A stretch of 10,509 nucleotides of DNA, from the NCBI GenBank assembly GCA_964612675.1, contig CAZTDD010000174.1, positions 1 through 10,509 of the forward strand. Direction: 5' to 3'. The notes beneath the pieces were generated by a model that ran no database searches, was not told the origin of the DNA, and saw only the letters and a list, made by a program, of their open reading frames with translations. A program made the translations under genes and the position numbers. Numbering within the stretch: the first letter of the stretch is position 1; each line of letters starts with the position of its first letter. Origin of the DNA: CAZTDD01 sp964612675. Its GTDB lineage: Bacteria > Hinthialibacterota > Hinthialibacteria > Hinthialibacterales > JAKPRU01. Of this stretch, positions 6,722 to 10,509 are shown piece by piece.

Positions 6722-6816
6722 GGCAACACAGACTATTACAGTTGTGTACCTTTTTTCCCTCCCTCCAGGCAAGAGTTCCGATCAAATTGAGGGAGTTCTG
6801 CGTACGCTATCGCTCT

Positions 6817-7185
6817 TCAGTCTCCCCTTGTCATTGCGGCACCGCATTTTGGGCAGACGAGTTGATTGCAAGGGACTCCTCGTTCGTGAGGAAGTGTTTC
6901 ACCGCAAGCCGGGCAGACACAGGTTCCTCCCGGCCCCGCCCCACGGCCTCCGCCTTGGCCCATACCTCCGCCCTGGCCCATTCCCTGGCCACCACCCGCA
7001 CCTTGGCCGGCACCTTGACCGCCTCCCGGGCCCATTCCACGACGAGCACCCGGTCCCATACCGCGACCGCCGCCACCGCCTTGGCCCCTTCCGCGGCCAC
7101 CGCCGCCTTGACCTTGACCTCGTCCCATTCCCTGGCCGGTTCCCGGGCCTTGCCCGGCCGGTCCTGTTCCATCTCCTTGTGGCAT
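6817..7185 (-). CDS. Glycine-rich DUF5320-like protein with C-terminal zinc ribbon
   Basis: A 122-residue protein. It begins 'MPQGDGTGPAGQGPGTGQGMG', close to the DUF5320 opening (MP-x-GD-x-TGP-x-G). Residues about 20-87 are low-complexity Gly/Gln/Arg/Met repeats. The tail carries C89-x-C91-P-x-C94-G, then His100, Cys106 and C111-P-K-C114-G, a rubredoxin- or zinc-ribbon-like metal site with the phrase 'HERGVPC'. Small proteins of this kind are often encoded near NifX, Mrp/ORP and other metal-cofactor genes in anaerobes, so an iron, zinc or cofactor handling role is a fair guess, not proven. The start at 7185 is set by AAAGGAGG (7196-7203) and by the family N-terminus; the in-frame ATG at 7248 would overlap the preceding gene. 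Second gene of the run, 59 bases after the DUF89 gene. The DNA is strongly GC-rich and internally repetitive because of the glycine codons. Confidence 0.85.
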   Translation of the reverse strand: MPQGDGTGPAGQGPGTGQGMGRGQGQGGGGRGRGQGGGGGRGMGPGARRGMGPGGGQGAGQGAGGGQGMGQGGGMGQGGGRGAGPGGTCVCPACGETLPHERGVPCNQLVCPKCGAAMTRGD

Positions 7186-7195
7186 GATTATACAG

Positions 7196-7203
7196 CCTCC
7201 TTT
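7196..7203 (-). promoter_or_regulatory. Strong ribosome binding site AAAGGAGG for the glycine-rich protein
   Basis: A near-perfect Shine-Dalgarno on the minus strand, 10 bases before the ATG at 7185. It is among the strongest sites in the window, which suggests the small protein is made in quantity relative to its operon partners. Confidence 0.65.
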
Positions 7204-7244
7204 AGTTTCACATTTCTGTTTTCGTTTGACGTGGCCGAGGAATA

Positions 7245-8138
7245 TCATTGAACGGTTGAAAGTTCACCGAGCTGTTTTTCCTTGAAATCTCGCGCGAGAA
7301 TCATCACCGCCCCGACCGGACAACCGATATCGCGGGCGATCACCGGGCACTTGGCTTTGAGCAGAAACCATAACGGCCTGTCGATGTCGCTAAGGGTCTC
7401 GTAATTGCCTTGTCCTTTCGCGAGAATCAGGTCCGCGGCGTTGAATTCATTCACGAAGGACCGCGAACAGGTATCTAGAATCGTTCCCGGTGCATCCGAA
7501 CCGTTGTCAATGACTCTGACCACATCCGTCAATCCGACAGCCTCAGCGTCACTCAATGTTGCATCGTTAATGATAGGAAATCCCCTGACCGCATAGACTG
7601 TCTTTGCCGGCGATATCTGCTCGATCAAAAATCGGTCGAAAACGATTTCGCCTGCATTATCTCCTATATATAGGATACGTTCGGCGTTATTCACCTCAAG
7701 CTTCATCTGCTCCAACGCCTGCATATCGATGGGAACATGAAGGGTCTCGTAGATCGTCTCTCGCGCGATGTCCTCATCCAAATGGGCGTGCACACCGAAA
7801 TCGAGTATGTTCCCCGCGATTGCACACCGAACGGCCACTTCGAACGGATCGTCCGCCTCACGAATCTTCTCTTCCACCCATGGTTTCAAAGATGTTGCGA
7901 ACCGGTTGCACCGTTCTTTGACCTCTCTATACGGATCGATGTTTCCGCTGACGTCGCGGATCAGTTTATGGATCTTCTGCCCCATAAGCGGAGGAGAATC
8001 GAGGAGGTCCATATTTGCGGCCATCTGCAACACTTCTCGGAGGATCCGCTCCTGTGCCGCTGGATCATCCGTGACCATTCGAGAAGCTTCAAGTGTCTGG
8101 CGAAGAAAACAAGGTACGCAATCGAGAAACGTTCTCAT
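7245..8138 (-). CDS. DUF89 / ARMT1-like domain protein (COG1578)
   Basis: A 297-residue protein of the bacterial/archaeal COG1578 branch of DUF89. It opens with Cys7-x2-Cys10 ('DCVPCFLRQ'), typical of the branch. The metal-binding motifs follow in order: 'AGNILDFG' (108-115), 'IGDNAGEIVFD' (158-168), 'VRGFPIINDAT' (184-194) and 'LAKGQGNYETL' (239-249). DUF89 proteins are metal-dependent phosphatases acting on sugar phosphates or related damaged metabolites in the members tested; the substrate of this branch is unsettled. The start at 8138 follows TAGGA at a spacing of about 8. It is the first gene of the five-gene run and lies about 34 bases after the predicted sigma54 transcription start. 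Its place beside Mrp-NifX, DUF5320-like and redox genes suggests a job linked to cofactor or sulfur metabolism, which is inference. Family assignment is firm. Confidence 0.92.
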   Translation of the reverse strand: MRTFLDCVPCFLRQTLEASRMVTDDPAAQERILREVLQMAANMDLLDSPPLMGQKIHKLIRDVSGNIDPYREVKERCNRFATSLKPWVEEKIREADDPFEVAVRCAIAGNILDFGVHAHLDEDIARETIYETLHVPIDMQALEQMKLEVNNAERILYIGDNAGEIVFDRFLIEQISPAKTVYAVRGFPIINDATLSDAEAVGLTDVVRVIDNGSDAPGTILDTCSRSFVNEFNAADLILAKGQGNYETLSDIDRPLWFLLKAKCPVIARDIGCPVGAVMILARDFKEKQLGELSTVQ

Positions 8139-8183
8139 GAAGAATTCCTACATACGGGATACAATTTTACACAGGGAGATACC

Positions 8184-8198
8184 GCAACGATAATGCCA
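8184..8198 (-). promoter_or_regulatory. Sigma54 (-24/-12) promoter for the DUF89-to-radical-SAM gene run
   Basis: The minus strand reads TGGCAT, TATCG, TTGC (8198 down to 8184). The sigma54 consensus is TGGCAC-N5-TTGC; this matches nine of ten defined bases with the invariant GG and GC exactly 10 bases apart. Transcription would start near 8172, leaving a leader of about 34 bases before the ATG at 8138. Sigma54 promoters need an activator ATPase bound upstream; candidate sites are at 8288-8327. Confidence 0.6.
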
Positions 8199-8215
8199 TC
8201 GTGTGATTGGCCAGA

Positions 8216-8263
8216 AAATATGACATATAATACATTCATTTTACTAAGCTTATATTTTATTCA
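8216..8263. other. AT-rich island between the sigma54 promoter and the upstream palindromes
   Basis: About 48 bases of mostly A and T (AAATATGACATATAATAC, then TTATATTTTATTC) in an otherwise GC-rich region. Its place between promoter and enhancer-like sites is where a bendable or IHF-bound segment is normally found at sigma54 promoters. I see no full IHF consensus. Confidence 0.35.
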
Positions 8264-8287
8264 AGGATACGGGATGCGACTAGCAAC

Positions 8288-8327
8288 AAATGCATTTTGC
8301 AACGAATTTCAAGCCATGCATAATGCA
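8288..8327. promoter_or_regulatory. Two TGCA-centred palindromes, possible activator binding sites
   Basis: AAATGCATTT (8288-8297) and TGCATAATGCA (8317-8327) are both perfect dyads. Their centres are about 29-30 bases apart, near three helix turns, and about 120 and 150 bases upstream of the predicted sigma54 start. That is the usual distance for enhancer sites of sigma54 activators. Assignment as operators is inference from position and symmetry. Confidence 0.35.
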
Positions 8328-8363
8328 CATTGTAATTGAAAGGCCTCCATGCAACAGGCGACT

Positions 8364-8380
8364 CCGGATAAACCCGGGCG
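8364..8380. repeat. Family A palindromic repeat, decayed copy A4 (loop ATAAA)
   Basis: Right arm CCCGGGCG (8373-8380) and the ATAAA centre are intact, but only CCGG of the left arm remains. The tail continues GCTGC, like the GCTAC tail of A1 and A2. It begins 17 bases past the dnaG stop, so it lies in the 3' end of the dnaG transcript. The intact half alone makes only a weak hairpin. Confidence 0.65.
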
Positions 8381-8397
8381 CTGCGCGGGTACTGAGA

Positions 8398-10266
8398 CTA
8401 TTCCCCTTCACGCGCCGTATCGTTCTTGACCAGACCGTGTAAAGCGTCCAACTGTTTCAGCTGATCGCGCCAATCCTCACTTTCTCGCGAATCTCTGAGT
8501 GAGCCCGCCAAGCGACGATGATCCGATTTTCTCCGTTGCGTTTCGAGTACTTCGGCTGCATCCCGGAGCATTTTGCTGCGGTCTCCTCGAACAGGGACCA
8601 AATCGGGTGCCGAGTACAGAATGTTCTGAAGGCCGGGTTGGTTCTCAAATGCTCCTTCCGTAAGTCCCGCCAGAGTTCTGTACGTGCGAGGTTTGATCGT
8701 CAAGAGTTTCTTAATTACGGCCGAGAAAGGATATTCTTCTCGATCCGGCATAAGATCAATCACTTGGTGTATCCGTTCGCGTTCCTCCGAGACAAGCGGC
8801 GACTGTCCATGATCAGAAGAAGAACGAGCATCATCGTCGGAATGAGCCAGTCCTAGAGCGTTTAGTAGGGCGGCAATGATGCTGAGTTTTGCCTTTTCTG
8901 TCGGGTCTAACAGATCCAGTTGAATTTGTGAGGTGACTTCGGCAGGAGCAGGCTGATCGGATTGTCTTCTAGACTGTCTGCGGCGTACTCTTTTGAGATC
9001 CTCTTTCACAGCTCCTTCGTCAATGCCGACTCGTCCGGCCAGAACGGAGATGCATTCAGCCCGCAGGACGGCCTCGGGGATACGCGCCAGCACAGGCAAC
9101 AGTTCATTCACCACCGCGCGCTTCCCCGCGATACTGTCGACACTGTTTGTTTGTGCGGCACGATCAATACAAAACTCGAATCCGTCGCGGGCCTTCTGTA
9201 GCACTTCCTCCATGGCGTCACGGCCTTCTTTTACGAGCAGCGAATCGGGGTCTTCCCCGGGGGGTAGTAACGCTATCCGGACCGGGAGACCGATGTTCAG
9301 GAACACCTCTACACCTCGCCTCGCCGCCAATAGGCCGGCTTCGTCACCGTCATACAACAGGTAGATGTTCTCGCCGTACCTCCGAAGGAGACCGGCGTGC
9401 TTCTCGGTTAGAGCGGTTCCAAGAGATGCCACAGCGTAATCAAATCCAAAGCGATGGAGAGCGATCGCATCTGTGTAACCTTCCACAACGAGAATTCGGC
9501 CCTCCCTTCGGATCGGCTCGCGGGCTTTTTCGATGAGGTAGAGCGTTCTGCCCTTGTTGAAAAGGGGCGTTTCCGGCGAGTTCAGGTATTTCGGTTCACC
9601 TTCCCCGAGGATTCGACCGCCGAAAGCAACAATCTTCCCGAGGGGTGTGGCGATGGGAAACATGATTCGCTTTCGAAACCGGTCATAGAATCCATTCCCA
9701 TCCCGTCGGGGTATAATCAGTCCCAATTCCTCCTGAACGGCGGCGGGTATGCCTTTGCGTGAGAGTTCATCATGCACGGCTCCCCAAGAATCCGGGGCAA
9801 AACCGAGACGGAACCGTTTTACGACCGATTCATCGAAACCACGATGCTTCAGGTATTCCTGCGCCTCCTGGGAACTTCTCAACCACTTCTCATAAAGACG
9901 AGCAGCCGTTTCAATGACCTTCGTTCGATCCAGCTCCGGCTGAACCCGGTTGGCTTTCCGATTGTCATCTTCAAATTCGATTCGCACGCCGGCCTTTTTT
10001 CCCAGAAAACGGACGGCTTCGCTGAAGGTCAAGTTCTCGAGTTCCTGGACAAAGGTAATCGCGGTGCCGCCTTTGCCGCATCCGAAACACTTGAAGATCT
10101 GTCGCTCGGGATGGACGCTGAATGAGCCGGTCTTCTCTTTGTGGAAGGGACAAATGCCGAAGAAATTCTGACCGCGTCGTTTCAACGTCACGTAGTTCGA
10201 TACCACATCGACGATATCGGTACGGTCGAGGACCTGATCGATGATGGGTTGTGGGATTCTCGGCAT
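8398..10266 (-). CDS. dnaG: DNA primase DnaG
   Basis: A 622-residue complete primase that makes RNA primers for DnaB-dependent replication. The N-terminal zinc domain has Cys39, His42, Cys60 and Cys63 in 'CPFHKEKTGSF' and 'FKCFGCGKGG'. The primase core follows with 'RFRKRIMFPI' (196-205) and 'KYLNSPETPLFNKG' (226-239). The Toprim domain has Glu262 in 'VEGYTDAIAL' and Asp306/Asp308 in 'LLYDGDEAG', the metal-binding acids. 'LLPPGEDPDSLL' (333-344) closes the core, and residues from about 450 form the helicase-binding region, less conserved as usual. Length is normal. The start at 10266 is the only ATG that gives the standard N-terminus; AGGGGAC lies about 12 bases upstream, rather far. The gene is not directly followed by rpoD as it is in many bacteria; a 259-base gap and another promoter come next. 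Confidence 0.97.
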   Translation of the reverse strand: MPRIPQPIIDQVLDRTDIVDVVSNYVTLKRRGQNFFGICPFHKEKTGSFSVHPERQIFKCFGCGKGGTAITFVQELENLTFSEAVRFLGKKAGVRIEFEDDNRKANRVQPELDRTKVIETAARLYEKWLRSSQEAQEYLKHRGFDESVVKRFRLGFAPDSWGAVHDELSRKGIPAAVQEELGLIIPRRDGNGFYDRFRKRIMFPIATPLGKIVAFGGRILGEGEPKYLNSPETPLFNKGRTLYLIEKAREPIRREGRILVVEGYTDAIALHRFGFDYAVASLGTALTEKHAGLLRRYGENIYLLYDGDEAGLLAARRGVEVFLNIGLPVRIALLPPGEDPDSLLVKEGRDAMEEVLQKARDGFEFCIDRAAQTNSVDSIAGKRAVVNELLPVLARIPEAVLRAECISVLAGRVGIDEGAVKEDLKRVRRRQSRRQSDQPAPAEVTSQIQLDLLDPTEKAKLSIIAALLNALGLAHSDDDARSSSDHGQSPLVSEERERIHQVIDLMPDREEYPFSAVIKKLLTIKPRTYRTLAGLTEGAFENQPGLQNILYSAPDLVPVRGDRSKMLRDAAEVLETQRRKSDHRRLAGSLRDSRESEDWRDQLKQLDALHGLVKNDTAREGE

Positions 10267-10302
10267 TGAGTTTTATGTCCCCTGTCGTATTAACGGCTCG
10301 GC

Positions 10303-10317
10303 GGGAGAAATTCTCCC
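10303..10317. promoter_or_regulatory. 15-base palindrome upstream of dnaG, possible operator
   Basis: GGGAGAA, one central A, then TTCTCCC: a perfect 7-base dyad ending 37 bases before the dnaG ATG. No T-run follows on the minus strand, so it is not a terminator for a gene upstream; on the plus strand a T-run lies further on. It could be an operator or a leader hairpin. I do not recognise the protein that would bind. Confidence 0.35.
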
Positions 10318-10385
10318 AAAAGTGTCTTCTTTTTTTCCTCACCTAGTCTGAGGAGGTCTCGGTTGGGGTTGATAAGTTGACTGTT

Positions 10386-10422
10386 TTCAACCCCCTCTGT
10401 GTCTCCCCAAATCTTGATGAGG
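10386..10422. repeat. Family B intergenic repeat, decayed copy 2
   Basis: It starts TTCAACCCCCTCTG and keeps TCTCCCC and the ATCTT loop, but the right G-rich arm has decayed to GATGAGG, so no full hairpin forms. It lies 35 bases before copy 3, in the same orientation, upstream of dnaG. Confidence 0.6.
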
Positions 10423-10456
10423 TCGCAAAAAGTCGTCGGGATGCGGGAAGTGAAGT

Positions 10457-10500
10457 GTCAACCCCCTCTGAATCTCCCCCAATCTTTGGGGGAGAAACCG
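10457..10500. repeat. Family B intergenic repeat, copy 3, perfect hairpin
   Basis: It starts GTCAACCCCCTCTG and ends in a perfect stem: TCTCCCCCAA (10473-10482), loop TCT, TTGGGGGAGA (10486-10495). The same head and loop occur at 462-510. On the minus strand the head reads GAGGGGGTTGACA, which contains a consensus -35 hexamer TTGACA, but no good -10 box follows at 16-18 bases. Confidence 0.75.
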
Positions 10501-10509
10501 CTGCAGACA

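Noticed and set aside
6669..6785. An N-terminal extension of 39 residues on the CoA-disulfide reductase
   Set aside because: The extra residues are unlike the family, and a good ribosome binding site lies between them and the FAD motif.
6610..7251. A Thr/Ala/Ser-rich plus-strand frame opposite the glycine-rich gene
   Set aside because: It is the complement of the glycine codon tract. The minus-strand protein has a family N-terminus, a strong ribosome binding site and a zinc ribbon.
8236..8264. A sigma70 promoter starting at minus-strand TTGAAT (8264-8259)
   Set aside because: No acceptable -10 box lies 16-18 bases downstream; the sigma54 site nearer the gene fits far better.
7737..8339. A 200-codon plus-strand frame spanning the intergenic region upstream of the DUF89 gene
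   Set aside because: Most of it is antisense to the DUF89 gene, and the rest is AT-rich regulatory DNA. It lacks a ribosome binding site.

Overview
This is a bacterial chromosomal window with compact genes, clear AGGAGG-type ribosome binding sites and many short palindromic intergenic repeats. The content suggests an anaerobic or microaerobic bacterium: a NifX-fused Mrp/NBP35 ATPase, a radical SAM enzyme, a CoA-disulfide/persulfide reductase with a rhodanese domain, and a DUF5320-type glycine-rich protein. The mix of families resembles sulfate reducers and uncultivated environmental phyla, but no marker here fixes a phylum. There are no rRNA or tRNA genes, phage or IS genes, or CRISPR arrays.

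Layout. 1-441 (+) is the 3' end of a HEAT-repeat protein. 513-965 (-) is a small CoA-binding (YccU-like) protein that converges on it. 966-1324 is a gene-free stretch with a palindromic repeat, three 25-base tandem repeats, a sigma70-like promoter with a dyad in its spacer, and a leader. 1325-2626 (+) is a secreted protein of unknown function. 2627-2740 is a convergent junction with two inverted copies of the palindromic repeat flanking a bidirectional terminator. 2724-8138 (-) is a five-gene run. 8398-10266 (-) is dnaG. 10267-10509 is a repeat-rich upstream region.

The five-gene run, in transcription order, is: DUF89/COG1578 protein, glycine-rich zinc-ribbon protein (DUF5320-like), CoA-disulfide/persulfide reductase-rhodanese, Mrp/NBP35-NifX ATPase, and wyosine-type radical SAM protein with a C-terminal winged helix. 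A near-consensus sigma54 (-24/-12) promoter lies about 45 bases upstream of the first gene. Two TGCA-centred palindromes sit at enhancer distance behind it. A sigma54-controlled cluster containing a Mrp-NifX protein recalls the orange protein (ORP) operons of Desulfovibrio. I read the run as a sulfur-, metal- or Fe-S-related redox module whose exact product is unknown. This is the part of the window most worth follow-up.

Two families of intergenic repeats occur. Family A is a CGCCCGGG/CCCGGGCG palindrome with a 5-base loop, four copies, one of which supplies the stop codon of the radical SAM gene. Family B begins TCAACCCCCTC and ends in a C/G-rich hairpin, with two good copies, one decayed copy and one related hairpin.
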